Below, piece by piece: positions 6,789 to 14,128 of a stretch of 15,126 nucleotides of DNA. The notes below the pieces were generated by a model. The model had not been told where the DNA came from, searched no databases, and worked only from the letters and a program-made list of their open reading frames with translations. Origin of the DNA: Bacillota bacterium (lineage in GTDB: Bacteria > Bacillota > Clostridia > Christensenellales > Aristaeellaceae); assembly GCA_023411175.1 (NCBI GenBank), contig JAEYPB010000027.1:1-15126 (forward strand), in the 5' to 3' direction. The translations under genes were made by a program, and so were the position numbers. Each line of letters begins with the position of its first letter. Within the stretch, counting starts at the first letter, position 1.

Positions 6789-7449
6789 GCCGCGCAAGCG
6801 CCTCCATCGTAAAGAGATTGTAATCGTCCACGTAGATATCGCAGATTTCGCGGATTTCGGCCTCGTCCGGCACGCTGGTCGCATCCTCGATGGCCACCAC
6901 GGCGCACCCGGCGGAATGGGCGCCGCGCATGGCGTATACCGCGTCCTCAAATACCACGCATTCCCGCGCATTCAGGTTCAGCCTGCCCGCGACGTGGTGG
7001 AAGAATTCGGGACTGCTCTTTCGAAGCCCCGTGTCGCCGCCGCAGACGACGAACTCAAAAAGGTCCAATACGCCGTGGCGCCGGAGCGCCATCTCAGCCA
7101 CCGGCTGCGGCGTGAGCGTTGCCACGCACATTGTAAGCCCCGCCGCCTTCAAGTCGCGCAGCAGTTTCAGCGCGCCGGGCTTGGGCTGAATCACGTCCAG
7201 ATACAGCGGGCGCATGTCGTCTTCCATTTCGCGGATGATCTCGTCGAACGTCATGCCGAGCTCGAACTTTTGGAGGTACAGTTTTGCGGCGGCGCCGCTG
7301 TGGGTGATCATTTCCTGCCCTCGGATCTCCTCCGGAATTTCGAGCCCACGCTTTCTCAAAAATTCCGCGTTGAGCGAGCGCCAGCAGCCCATCGAGTCGA
7401 GGATGGTGCCGTCCATGTCAAAAATTGCGCCTTTAAACCTTGATGCCAT
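6760..7449 (-). CDS. HAD-superfamily subfamily IA phosphatase (phosphoglycolate phosphatase / beta-phosphoglucomutase-like)
   Basis: 229 residues with the four HAD motifs: nucleophile and acid Asp11/Asp13 in FDMDGTILDS, Thr111 in VATLTP, Lys144 in LRKSSPEFF and the acidic Glu168-Asp169 in VVFEDAVYAM. A helical C1 cap lies at about 17-85. The second Asp (Asp13) predicts phosphatase or phosphomutase activity through an aspartyl-phosphate. The substrate cannot be read from sequence; small sugar phosphates or phosphoglycolate are typical. It overlaps the end of the MATE gene by 17 bases, and GGAGGG lies 7 bases before its ATG inside that gene, so the two are translated from one mRNA. Its 3' end carries the rplU promoter. 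Confidence 0.88.
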   Translation of the reverse strand: MASRFKGAIFDMDGTILDSMGCWRSLNAEFLRKRGLEIPEEIRGQEMITHSGAAAKLYLQKFELGMTFDEIIREMEDDMRPLYLDVIQPKPGALKLLRDLKAAGLTMCVATLTPQPVAEMALRRHGVLDLFEFVVCGGDTGLRKSSPEFFHHVAGRLNLNARECVVFEDAVYAMRGAHSAGCAVVAIEDATSVPDEAEIREICDIYVDDYNLFTMEALARLDKPAAETV

Positions 7450-8869
7450 GCCATTTCCCTCCGTTGAATCTGCGGTAGACGCTGGTGAGCCTGATGATCA
7501 TGTCGATGATCGCGGCGGCCCACGCGCCGAGCAGCGCGATGTCCTCGCGGCCAAAGCGCTCCCGCAGCACAAAGATCGCCACGACCGCCAGAACCGGGCG
7601 AATGATCGCCACGCAGACCGTCATTACCTTGGCGACGTATTTGGTGTCGCCCGCGCCGCGCAGCGCGCCGGAGATGACCACCGACGAAGTCTGGAACGGC
7701 TGGAAGATCGCGACCATCAGCATCACCTTGGCGGAAAGCTCGAGGACGACGGGGTCGTCGGTAAACAGCCGCACCATCGGCGCCCGGAAGATCACGATGA
7801 GCGTTGCCAACACAAACGCCGCCACCAGCGCGAGGCGCTGACAGGCCTTTCCGTAGACCTTCGCCATGTCCGGCCGGTTCGTTCCCAGCGACTGCCCCAC
7901 CAGCGACGTGCCCGCAACGCCGATGCCGTCTCCAAAGTTAAATGAAATGCCCAGAAACTGCATGCCGATCTGATGCGCCGCAAACGCCATTGTCCCCAGC
8001 TTCGCCACGATCACCGCGTAAGCGAAAAAACCGAATCGGAGCGCGATCTGTTCGATCATCGCGCTGCCGCCGACGTTGGCGATGCCCTTGACCGTTTCCC
8101 GGTCAAGCCGCCAGTCGTCGTGCCTGCTGAGCCGGAGGAACCCGGTGTTGCTCGGGCGGTCGTATACCGTGATCACCGACATCACAAACCCGACCGTGAA
8201 GCCGATGGCGGTGGCGATGGCCGCGCCGGCGATTTCAAGCCTCGGAAAACCAAAATTTCCGCCGATCAGGAGGTAGTTGAACACCACGTTCACGAGATTC
8301 GAGGTGATGTTGACGTTCATCGTGATGCGGGTGTTGCCCGTGCCGCGCTGCGCGGCGCAGATGGCCAGCGTCAGCGCGTTGACCGGCAAAAAATAGGTAA
8401 GGATGTCAAAATACATCTTGGCATCTTCAATGGTGTCGCTCTCCGCGCCGGCGAGCATCATCAGCTGGCGCGAAAACGCGAGTCCCGCCACGGCCATGGC
8501 GATGGCAAGCACCGACACGATGACGAGCGCATTTCGCATGGTGCGGTTGGCCTCGTCGGGCCTGTTCTCGCCTTTCCTTCGCGCGACAATTGCGGTGACG
8601 CCGACGTTGAGCGCAAAAAAAATCGAGAGCAGAAGCATCCGCGGCTGCCCCACCAACCCCACCGCGGCAATGGCCTCCGGCCCCAGCGTGCCCACCATCA
8701 TCGTATCCACCGACCCGATCAGGCTCATCAGCACCATTTCCATGACCGACGGCAGCGCGATGTCGTAGATGTTTCGGTAGACGGTTTTCGATTCGGGGAT
8801 ATCGCCCTTTGACTCCCCCGGCTTCAGCATGCGACCGGTGTCAAAAAGCCGCCCCAGCACCTTTGCCAA
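7433..8869 (-). CDS. MATE-family multidrug/metabolite efflux transporter
   Basis: 478 residues, about 12 predicted membrane helices in two homologous MatE halves. The first opens with NIYDIALPSVMEMVLMS and the MATE-typical SVDTMMVG; the second contains AAHQIGMQFLGIS, GVAGTSLVGQSLG and SGALRGAGDTKY. It should export a drug-like or metabolic substrate by Na+ or H+ antiport; the substrate is unknown. I chose the TTG at 8869 because GGAGG ends exactly 8 bases upstream within an extended AAGGAGGGGAGG. The next ATG (codon 14) has no such site. It lies 32 bases downstream of alaX with no promoter between, and upstream of the overlapping HAD gene. Confidence 0.9.
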   Translation of the reverse strand: MAKVLGRLFDTGRMLKPGESKGDIPESKTVYRNIYDIALPSVMEMVLMSLIGSVDTMMVGTLGPEAIAAVGLVGQPRMLLLSIFFALNVGVTAIVARRKGENRPDEANRTMRNALVIVSVLAIAMAVAGLAFSRQLMMLAGAESDTIEDAKMYFDILTYFLPVNALTLAICAAQRGTGNTRITMNVNITSNLVNVVFNYLLIGGNFGFPRLEIAGAAIATAIGFTVGFVMSVITVYDRPSNTGFLRLSRHDDWRLDRETVKGIANVGGSAMIEQIALRFGFFAYAVIVAKLGTMAFAAHQIGMQFLGISFNFGDGIGVAGTSLVGQSLGTNRPDMAKVYGKACQRLALVAAFVLATLIVIFRAPMVRLFTDDPVVLELSAKVMLMVAIFQPFQTSSVVISGALRGAGDTKYVAKVMTVCVAIIRPVLAVVAIFVLRERFGREDIALLGAWAAAIIDMIIRLTSVYRRFNGGKWHGIKV

Positions 8870-8877
8870 GAACAGAA

Positions 8878-8889
8878 CCTCCCCTCCTT
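8878..8889 (-). promoter_or_regulatory. double ribosome binding site supporting a TTG start of the MATE gene
   Basis: AAGGAGGGGAGG holds two overlapping GGAGG cores. The nearer one is 8 bases from TTG at 8869. No ATG lies at a suitable distance, so initiation at the rare TTG codon is the best reading. Confidence 0.65.
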
Positions 8890-8901
8890 TGTATGAACCG
8901 A

Positions 8902-10104
8902 CTAGAGCGCCGCCATGAGCGCCTCGGCGGCCAGCGCCGCCGCGCCCGCCTGCGGTGCGCCGCCCTGGGCGAACTCCGGCCGGCCGCCGCCCTTGCCGCC
9001 TATCGGCTTGACGGCCTCGGACAGGAGCCTGCCCATGTGCGGGCCTTCCCCCTCCGTTCTGGCAAAGACGATCAGACTGTTCCCGTCGTCCTGCCGGCTC
9101 TCAATCAGCGCGATCGTCCTCTCCCTGGAAGCGAGATGGGATGCCATCTCCTTGATCGCGCTCGCGTCGAGCGCATCGCAGGCGTCCCGGACGACCCGCC
9201 ACCCGCTTTTCTCCTCCGCCGAGCGCCAAAGTTCGTCCGCCCGCCTGAGAGCCTGTCCCGTCCGCTCGCGATCGAGGCGCGCCTTCGTCTCCCGCTCCCG
9301 CTCCAGCGCGCCCTCCGCCGCCTCCGGAAGCCTTTCCACCGGAACGGACAGGAGCGCGGCCGCGCGGTCCGCCGCACGGGTCCGCATGCGCGCGTCTTTG
9401 ACGGCCCGCATGCCGCACACAAAGGTGACGCGCATTTTGCCGCGGCTCGGGCGTGCGTCGAGGATCCTGACGAGGCCGATCTGCCCGGTGCTCGACGGGT
9501 GGGTGCCGCCGCAGGCGACGCACTCGCCGTCCTTTTCATCGCCGATCAGGACGACCCGTATGTGTTCCTTGACGGTCGGGGGCTTGCGAAGCGGCAGGGT
9601 CCCAAATTCTTCCTCCGTCGGAAAAAAACAGCGGATCGGGAGATCCCGCTGGATGTCCCGGTTGACCTCGTCCTCGATCTCGTCCAGAACATCCTCCGGC
9701 GCGCGCATGCCGCCGCCGGGCAGTTCCACATCGATGGTGGACACTTCCGCGCCCAGATGAAGGCCGATGGTGAAGCCACCGAGCTTTTTGAAGATCTTTC
9801 CCGCCAGCATGTGCTCGCCCGCGTGCTGCTGCATGTGGTCAAAGCGCCGCGCCCAGTCGATCTCGCCGCTGACCCGCGCGCCAACTTCGAGCGCGCCCTC
9901 AGTCCTGTGCCAGACGTCGCCGTCCTCGCCGACAAATACGTCCGTCACACGGATGCCGCCGAGAAGCCCGGTGTCATAAGGCTGCCCGCCGGATGTCGGG
10001 TAAAAGGCCGACCTGTCCAGCCGCGCCGCGCCGTCTTTGGCCTCCAGCACCTCGGCGACGAATTTTTTAAGGTAGGAATCCCCATAATACAACCGTTCGG
10101 TCAC
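8902..10104 (-). CDS. alaX: AlaX-type alanyl-tRNA editing protein (long form with DHHA1 domain)
   Basis: 400 residues resembling the C-terminal half of AlaRS without its catalytic core. These proteins hydrolyse Ser- or Gly-tRNA(Ala) in trans. The editing core has the zinc ligands His94 and His98 (HAGEH) and Cys198/His202 (CGGTH); SAFYPTSGGQPYDTG at about 32-46 is the usual AlaRS-editing signature. A charged coiled region at about 255-300 leads to a DHHA1 domain with GGKGGG at 369-374. Start: GTG at 10104 gives M-TERLYYGDSYL, the common family start, with AAGGGG 8 bases upstream. The in-frame ATG at 10110 and GTG at 10113 are only 2 and -1 bases from that site. It heads the alaX–MATE–HAD transcript. 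Confidence 0.9.
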   Translation of the reverse strand: MTERLYYGDSYLKKFVAEVLEAKDGAARLDRSAFYPTSGGQPYDTGLLGGIRVTDVFVGEDGDVWHRTEGALEVGARVSGEIDWARRFDHMQQHAGEHMLAGKIFKKLGGFTIGLHLGAEVSTIDVELPGGGMRAPEDVLDEIEDEVNRDIQRDLPIRCFFPTEEEFGTLPLRKPPTVKEHIRVVLIGDEKDGECVACGGTHPSSTGQIGLVRILDARPSRGKMRVTFVCGMRAVKDARMRTRAADRAAALLSVPVERLPEAAEGALERERETKARLDRERTGQALRRADELWRSAEEKSGWRVVRDACDALDASAIKEMASHLASRERTIALIESRQDDGNSLIVFARTEGEGPHMGRLLSEAVKPIGGKGGGRPEFAQGGAPQAGAAALAAEALMAAL

Positions 10105-10126
10105 GGGCATCACCCCTTACTAATAT

Positions 10127-10156
10127 ATCATATACCGGTTCTTCAGCGGGGATCAA
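10127..10156 (-). promoter_or_regulatory. probable sigma-A promoter of alaX–MATE–HAD
   Basis: Minus strand TTGATC (10156-10151), 18-base spacer, TATGAT (10132-10127). Each box has four or five matches to consensus. It diverges from the hsp20 promoter, with about 40 bases between the two -35 boxes. Confidence 0.55.
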
Positions 10157-10173
10157 GCATGATTCGTTTAACA

Positions 10174-10190
10174 AAAGATTTACCATCTTT
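10174..10190 (+). repeat. inverted repeat just upstream of the hsp20 promoter
   Basis: AAAGAT-TTACC-ATCTTT, 6-bp arms, centred 13 bases before the hsp20 -35 box and between the divergent promoters. It could be an operator; it does not match CIRCE or the CtsR heptads. Confidence 0.35.
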
Positions 10191-10194
10191 GATA

Positions 10195-10223
10195 TTGACT
10201 ATCTTAGACCTTTGACTTATAAT
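10195..10223 (+). promoter_or_regulatory. sigma-A promoter of hsp20
   Basis: TTGACT (10195-10200), 17-base spacer and perfect TATAAT (10218-10223). Predicted start near 10230, giving a leader of about 60 bases. Such a strong vegetative promoter suggests control by a repressor or by the leader rather than by an alternative sigma factor. Confidence 0.85.
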
Positions 10224-10233
10224 GGCCTTGTAA

Positions 10234-10249
10234 GCGGGCAGCAGCCCGC
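10234..10249 (+). promoter_or_regulatory. GC-rich hairpin at the 5' end of the hsp20 mRNA
   Basis: GCGGGC-AGCA-GCCCGC, 6 bp with a 4-base loop, beginning about 4 bases after the predicted transcription start. An AT-rich ATTCA/TGAAT pair (10260-10264 / 10273-10277) lies immediately before the GGAGG. It may stabilise the mRNA 5' end or tune translation; the role is inferred. Confidence 0.5.
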
Positions 10250-10289
10250 AAAAGACAAAATTCACATTGATATGAATGGAGGTATCGTT

Positions 10290-10730
10290 ATGGCCAATCT
10301 GATTCCGTACCGCTATCGCAGGAATGCTCTGATCCGTCCGGATTCGCTGCTCAACGACGACTTCTTCCGCAGCTTCTTCGCCCCCTTCGCCAATGATTCG
10401 CTCACCGGCGGCTTCAAGGTGGACGTGCGCGACATGGGAGACAGGTATCTCCTGGAGGCCGACTTGCCGGGCGTCAAGCGCGACCAAGTCAAGATCGACG
10501 TGGACGACAACATCCTGACCATCCGCGCCGAGATGGACGAGACAAAGAATGAGGAAAAGGATAACTACGTGATGTGCGAGCGCCGCTACGGCCGCACGCA
10601 GCGTTCCTTCAACATCAGCGGCGTCAACGAGGCGGATATCACCGCCGAGTTCACCGACGGCGTGCTGAAGCTGAACCTCCCCAAGCTCACCGAGCAGCCC
10701 AAGACCGGCCGCAGCATTGAGATTCAGTAA
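10290..10730 (+). CDS. Small heat-shock protein Hsp20 (alpha-crystallin family)
   Basis: 146 residues; ATP-independent holdase that keeps unfolding proteins soluble. A Phe-rich N-terminal arm (FFRSFFAPF at 25-33) is followed by the alpha-crystallin domain at about 42-134, with EADLPGVKRDQVKI (56-69), SFNISGVNEADITAEF (106-121) and the hallmark GVL-containing strand at 124-130. The C-terminal I-x-I motif, IEI at 143-145, is used for oligomer assembly. The ATG at 10290 has GGAGG 7 bases upstream. The open frame extends further back, but that part includes the promoter and leader hairpin. No terminator is evident between it and the hisS promoter. Confidence 0.93.
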   Translation: MANLIPYRYRRNALIRPDSLLNDDFFRSFFAPFANDSLTGGFKVDVRDMGDRYLLEADLPGVKRDQVKIDVDDNILTIRAEMDETKNEEKDNYVMCERRYGRTQRSFNISGVNEADITAEFTDGVLKLNLPKLTEQPKTGRSIEIQ

Positions 10731-10745
10731 ACCCAGGCGCGAACC

Positions 10746-10775
10746 TTGACATTTTGTTCCGTCTTCGCCTATAAT
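10746..10775 (+). promoter_or_regulatory. consensus sigma-A promoter of hisS–aspS
   Basis: Perfect TTGACA (10746-10751), 18-base spacer and perfect TATAAT (10770-10775), 15 bases after the hsp20 stop. Predicted start near 10782. Confidence 0.9.
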
Positions 10776-10799
10776 AAGCTACTGCCGTAGGCGATGACA

Positions 10800-10837
10800 G
10801 CCGGGCCCTCGTCACAGCCGACGAGGGCCCGGCCTTT
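10800..10837 (+). promoter_or_regulatory. terminator-like hairpin in the hisS leader (candidate attenuator)
   Basis: Arms 10800-10813 and 10820-10833 form a perfect 14-bp GC-rich stem with loop ACAGCC, followed by CTTTAAT. It begins about 19 bases into the predicted mRNA and ends 9 bases before the ribosome binding site. The T run is short, so termination would be partial. Only about 19 bases precede it, too few for a T-box, and no T-box sequence is present. Confidence 0.6.
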
Positions 10838-10853
10838 AATATGGAGGGATTCG

Positions 10854-12137
10854 ATGCTGATCACGCAGGCGCCCAAGGGCACCCAGGACGTGCTGCCTTC
10901 AGAAAGCGGACGGTGGCAAGATATTGAAGCCAAAATGCGCGAAGCCTGCCGTCTCGCGGGCTTCCGCGAGGTGCGCACGCCCGTCTTCGAGCATACGGAG
11001 CTGTTCCTCCGCTCCGTCGGCGACACCACAGACGTGGTTCAAAAGGAAATGTACACCTTTCTTGACAAGGGTGGGCGCTCCATCACACTGAAGCCGGAGG
11101 GCACCGCCGGCGCAGCCCGCGCGTTCCTTGAGGGACACCTCGAAGCCGGCGCGCTGCCAATGAAGATGTACTACATCTCCTGCCCCGTCTTCCGCTATGA
11201 GAAGCCCCAGTCCGGCCGCTTGAGGGAACACCACCAGCTGGGCATCGAGGTCTTCGGCGCGAAGGACGCCAGCTGCGACGCCGAGGGCATCCGCCTGGCG
11301 CTGGACGTGCTCGAAGCGTGCGGCATCAGCGGCCTAAAAGTATCGATCAATTCCATCGGTTGTCCGGACTGCCGGACGGCTTACCTTGAAAAACTGCGGG
11401 AATTCTTGCATCCGAAGCTGTCCAAGCTCTGCGAAACCTGCCGGGATCGGTTTGAGCGCAACCCGCTTCGAATTCTGGACTGCAAGGTACCCTCCTGTCA
11501 GGCGGAGCTTACCGATGCGCCGGATATGCTGGGAAATCTGGATGAGGACTGCGCCGCCCACTTCGAGGCGCTGAAATCCAGCCTTGCCGCGTTGGGCGTG
11601 GACTTTTCGGTCGATCCCCGCATCGTCCGGGGCCTCGACTACTACACCCGCACGGTGTTTGAAATCATCACCGAGACCGAAAGCGGCCCGCTGACCGTGT
11701 GCGGCGGCGGCCGGTACGACGGGCTCATCAAGCAGCTGGGCGGGCCGGATACGCCGGGTTTTGGCTTCGGCATGGGCGTCGAGCGCGTGCTGATGATTCA
11801 GGACATGCTGGGCCTTACGCCCCCGGAGAAGCCGGTGGTGGACGTGTTCCTCGCCGCGCTGCCCGGTGCGCGCATCGACGCCGTGAAGATCCTGCGCACG
11901 CTGCGCCTCGCGGGCGTATCCGCAGACATCGACCACGCGGCACGATCGCTGAAGGCGCAGTTCAAGTACGCGGACAGGCTGGGCGCGCCCATCGTCCTCG
12001 TCGTCGGCGGCGACGAGCTCGCCCGCGGAACGGTCAAGCTTCGGGACATGCGGGAGAGCGCGGAAGCGGAAATACCGCTTGATCACATCTTGGAAGCGGT
12101 TCGGGAGAAACTTTCGAAAGAGGGAACGGGCGTATGA
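10854..12137 (+). CDS. hisS: Histidyl-tRNA synthetase
   Basis: 427 residues, class II synthetase that charges tRNA-His. Seen: APKGTQDVLP at 6-15, motif 2 around 107-135 (YYISCPVFRYEKPQSGR, then REHHQLGIEVFG), the HisA signature VRGLDYYTRTVFE (258-270), GGGRYDGL (284-291) and motif 3 GFGFGMGVERVL (302-313), then a C-terminal anticodon-binding domain from about 330. The insert between motifs 2 and 3 has cysteines at 170, 173, 193, 196, 210 and 215, a pattern found in many Bacillota HisRS and possibly zinc-binding. ATG at 10854 has GGAGGG 5 bases upstream; an in-frame ATG at 10794 would run through the hairpin and has no ribosome binding site. Overlaps aspS by 4 bases. Confidence 0.97.
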   Translation: MLITQAPKGTQDVLPSESGRWQDIEAKMREACRLAGFREVRTPVFEHTELFLRSVGDTTDVVQKEMYTFLDKGGRSITLKPEGTAGAARAFLEGHLEAGALPMKMYYISCPVFRYEKPQSGRLREHHQLGIEVFGAKDASCDAEGIRLALDVLEACGISGLKVSINSIGCPDCRTAYLEKLREFLHPKLSKLCETCRDRFERNPLRILDCKVPSCQAELTDAPDMLGNLDEDCAAHFEALKSSLAALGVDFSVDPRIVRGLDYYTRTVFEIITETESGPLTVCGGGRYDGLIKQLGGPDTPGFGFGMGVERVLMIQDMLGLTPPEKPVVDVFLAALPGARIDAVKILRTLRLAGVSADIDHAARSLKAQFKYADRLGAPIVLVVGGDELARGTVKLRDMRESAEAEIPLDHILEAVREKLSKEGTGV

Positions 12138-13918
12138 CGAAGCTGAAGCGAACCACCTATTGCGGCAAGGTGTCCCGCGCGGACGCCGGTGAAACCGTCG
12201 TTTTGAGCGGCTGGGTGCAGCGCACCCGCGACCTGGGCGGCGTGGTATTCGTATGGCTCCGAGACCGCGAGGGCCTGGTGCAGCTGGTGTTTGACGAGGC
12301 CGAGTGCGGATCCGAGAATTTCAGGCTGGGCGGCTCGCTGCGCGGCGAGTACGTGGTCAGCGTGTCGGGCGAAGTGCGCATGCGCGCGGCGGAGGCCGTC
12401 AACGACAAGATGCCAAACGGCGATGTCGAGGTCGTGGTCAAGGCCTGTCAGCTGCTCAACAAAAGCGAAACCCCGCCCATCTACATTGACGACAACGCCA
12501 AGGAAAACGAGCTGGTGCGGCTCAAATACCGCTACCTCGACCTTCGCCGCCCGTCGCTGCAGGCGACGATGCGGCTGCGCGGAAAAATCCAGTCCTCCAT
12601 CCGCAGATTCCTGGACGATGTCGGCTTCACCGACGTGGAGACGCCGATCCTCACCAAGTCCACGCCGGAGGGCGCGAGGGACTTTCTGGTGCCGTCCCGG
12701 CTGCACCATGGCGAGTTCTACGCATTGCCCCAGTCGCCGCAGATTTACAAGCAGCTTCTGATGCTGGCGGGCTTTGACAAATACTACCAGATGGCGCGCT
12801 GCTTCCGCGACGAGGACAGCCGCGCCGACCGGCAGCCGGAGTTCACCCAGTGCGATATGGAGATGAGCTTTGTCGAGCCCGAGGACGTGCAGGGCGTCGT
12901 AGAAGGCGCCTTCAACGCCGTGTTCGAAGCTGTTCGCGGCCATTCGCTCGCCCTTCCCCTCCCCCGCATGACCTGGCGGGAGGCGATGAATCGCTACGGC
13001 TCCGACAAGCCCGACCGCCGCTTCGGACTGGAACTCGTCGACGTATCCGACGTCTGCGAGGGCTCGGGCTTTGGCGTGTTTGAAAATGCCATCGCCGCCG
13101 GCGGCAGCGTCCGCGGCATCAACGCGAAGGGCCTTGCCCACGCGATGAGCCGCAAGGAGATCGACAGCCTGGGCGAATTCGCGAAGACTTACCGCGCCAA
13201 GGGACTGGCTTGGATCGCCCTGGGCGCGGACGGTATGCGCTCCTCCTTCACGAAGTTCCTGACGGAGCCCTTTGCGGGAAAGCTCCTCGAAAAGATGGGC
13301 GCCGAGACAGGCGACGCGCTGTTCTTCGTGGCGGACAAGAATTCCGTGGTGTTCCAGGCACTGGGCGAACTGCGCAAGGAGATCGCCCGCCGCCATGGCC
13401 TGATCGACAAATCGAAGGACGACCTGTTCTGGGTCACCGAGTTCCCGCTCCTCGAGTACGACGAGGAGGACGACCGGTTCGTCGCGATGCACCACCCGTT
13501 CACCAGCGCCATGGACGAGGATGAGCCACTCATGGAGACCGACCCCGGCCGCGTCCGCGCCAAAGCCTACGACCTGGTCTATAACGGCATCGAGATGGGC
13601 TCCGGTTCCATCCGCATCCACGACCCGGCGCTGCAAAAGCGCATGTTCCGCCTGATCGGCGTCAACGACGAGGAGGCGCAGCACCGGTTCGGTTTCCTTC
13701 TGGAGGCCTTCCGATACGGCACGCCGCCCCACGGCGGCTTCGCCTTCGGCATCGACCGCCTCACGATGATCCTGACGGGCAACGACAGCTTGCGGGACGT
13801 GATCGCTTTCCCCAAGGCGCAGAACGCCAACTGCCTCATGATGGAAACCCCCTGCGACGTCAAGCAGGAGCAGTTGGACGCCCTCGCCATCGCCATCGTG
13901 CCGGAAGAAAAGGAATAG
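12134..13918 (+). CDS. aspS: Aspartyl-tRNA synthetase (bacterial type)
   Basis: 594 residues, class IIb. Domains: OB-fold anticodon-binding domain at about 8-110 (LSGWVQRTRDLGGVVFV), catalytic core with motif 1 near 158-172, YALPQSPQIYKQLLM (196-210), motif 2 ARCFRDEDSRADRQPEFTQ (221-239) and motif 3 GFAFGIDRLTMIL (535-547), and the bacterial GAD insert at about 295-425. Leu34 in RDLGG sits where many non-discriminating enzymes have His, which hints at an Asp-specific enzyme but does not prove it. The start overlaps the hisS stop (ATGA) with GAGGG 9 bases upstream, so the two are co-expressed; hisS–aspS is the usual Bacillota pair. A strong terminator follows. Confidence 0.97.
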   Translation: MTKLKRTTYCGKVSRADAGETVVLSGWVQRTRDLGGVVFVWLRDREGLVQLVFDEAECGSENFRLGGSLRGEYVVSVSGEVRMRAAEAVNDKMPNGDVEVVVKACQLLNKSETPPIYIDDNAKENELVRLKYRYLDLRRPSLQATMRLRGKIQSSIRRFLDDVGFTDVETPILTKSTPEGARDFLVPSRLHHGEFYALPQSPQIYKQLLMLAGFDKYYQMARCFRDEDSRADRQPEFTQCDMEMSFVEPEDVQGVVEGAFNAVFEAVRGHSLALPLPRMTWREAMNRYGSDKPDRRFGLELVDVSDVCEGSGFGVFENAIAAGGSVRGINAKGLAHAMSRKEIDSLGEFAKTYRAKGLAWIALGADGMRSSFTKFLTEPFAGKLLEKMGAETGDALFFVADKNSVVFQALGELRKEIARRHGLIDKSKDDLFWVTEFPLLEYDEEDDRFVAMHHPFTSAMDEDEPLMETDPGRVRAKAYDLVYNGIEMGSGSIRIHDPALQKRMFRLIGVNDEEAQHRFGFLLEAFRYGTPPHGGFAFGIDRLTMILTGNDSLRDVIAFPKAQNANCLMMETPCDVKQEQLDALAIAIVPEEKE

Positions 13919-13926
13919 CCCAACGC

Positions 13927-13964
13927 GATAACGCCGCCAGCATGCTGGTGGCGTTATCCTTTTG
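13927..13964 (+). terminator. intrinsic terminator of hisS–aspS
   Basis: A 14-bp stem (13927-13940 / 13945-13958, one G·U pair) with a CATG loop, followed by CTTTTG. It starts 8 bases after the aspS stop. Confidence 0.9.
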
Positions 13965-14075
13965 TCAGCGCCATCCAAAAACCCGGAGAAGCGGAGGCGG
14001 CCGGTTTTGCTTGCAATACGGTTTATCTCCAAGAAAAAACCGTTGGTATTTTGATGCCCTGATCCGCCGCGCTGA
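13965..14075 (+). other. non-coding gap between aspS and trxA with repeated CGGTTT arms
   Basis: No gene is seen. CGGTTTT (14002-14008) and ACGGTTT (14018-14024) are two alternative partners for the single AAAAAACCGT at 14034-14043, so two mutually exclusive hairpins are possible. CCGGTTTT at 14001-14008 can also pair back to AAAACCCGG near 13977 with one bulged base, which could make a second weak terminator. It lies upstream of the predicted trxA promoter. Confidence 0.35.
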
Positions 14076-14105
14076 TTCAACTTTCCCTCCGCCGGGTAAT
14101 ATAGT
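14076..14105 (+). promoter_or_regulatory. possible sigma-A promoter of trxA
   Basis: TTCAAC (14076-14081), 18-base spacer, TATAGT (14100-14105). The -10 box is good (5 of 6) and the -35 weak (3 of 6). Predicted start near 14112, leaving a leader of about 57 bases. Confidence 0.45.
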
Positions 14106-14128
14106 ACTACGAATGAAGTGGAGTTTCA

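Noticed and set aside
3527..10104. Functional link between RqcH (alanine tailing) and AlaX (tRNA-Ala proofreading)
   Set aside because: Attractive, since both act on tRNA-Ala, but the genes are 3.6 kb apart on opposite strands in separate operons; nothing in the sequence supports it beyond being in one window.
10201..10217. CtsR or CIRCE heat-shock operator at hsp20
   Set aside because: Only a single TTTGACT half-site is present, without the tandem heptad; no TTAGCACTC inverted repeat exists.
10794..10853. In-frame ATG upstream giving hisS 20 more residues or a leader peptide
   Set aside because: No ribosome binding site, no histidine codons, and it runs through the leader hairpin; HisRS normally begins close to the PKGTQD motif.
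12083..14080. A 665-codon open frame antisense to aspS
   Set aside because: It mirrors aspS codon for codon, has no ribosome binding site or recognisable domain, and crosses the aspS terminator. Long antisense frames are expected in GC-rich genes.
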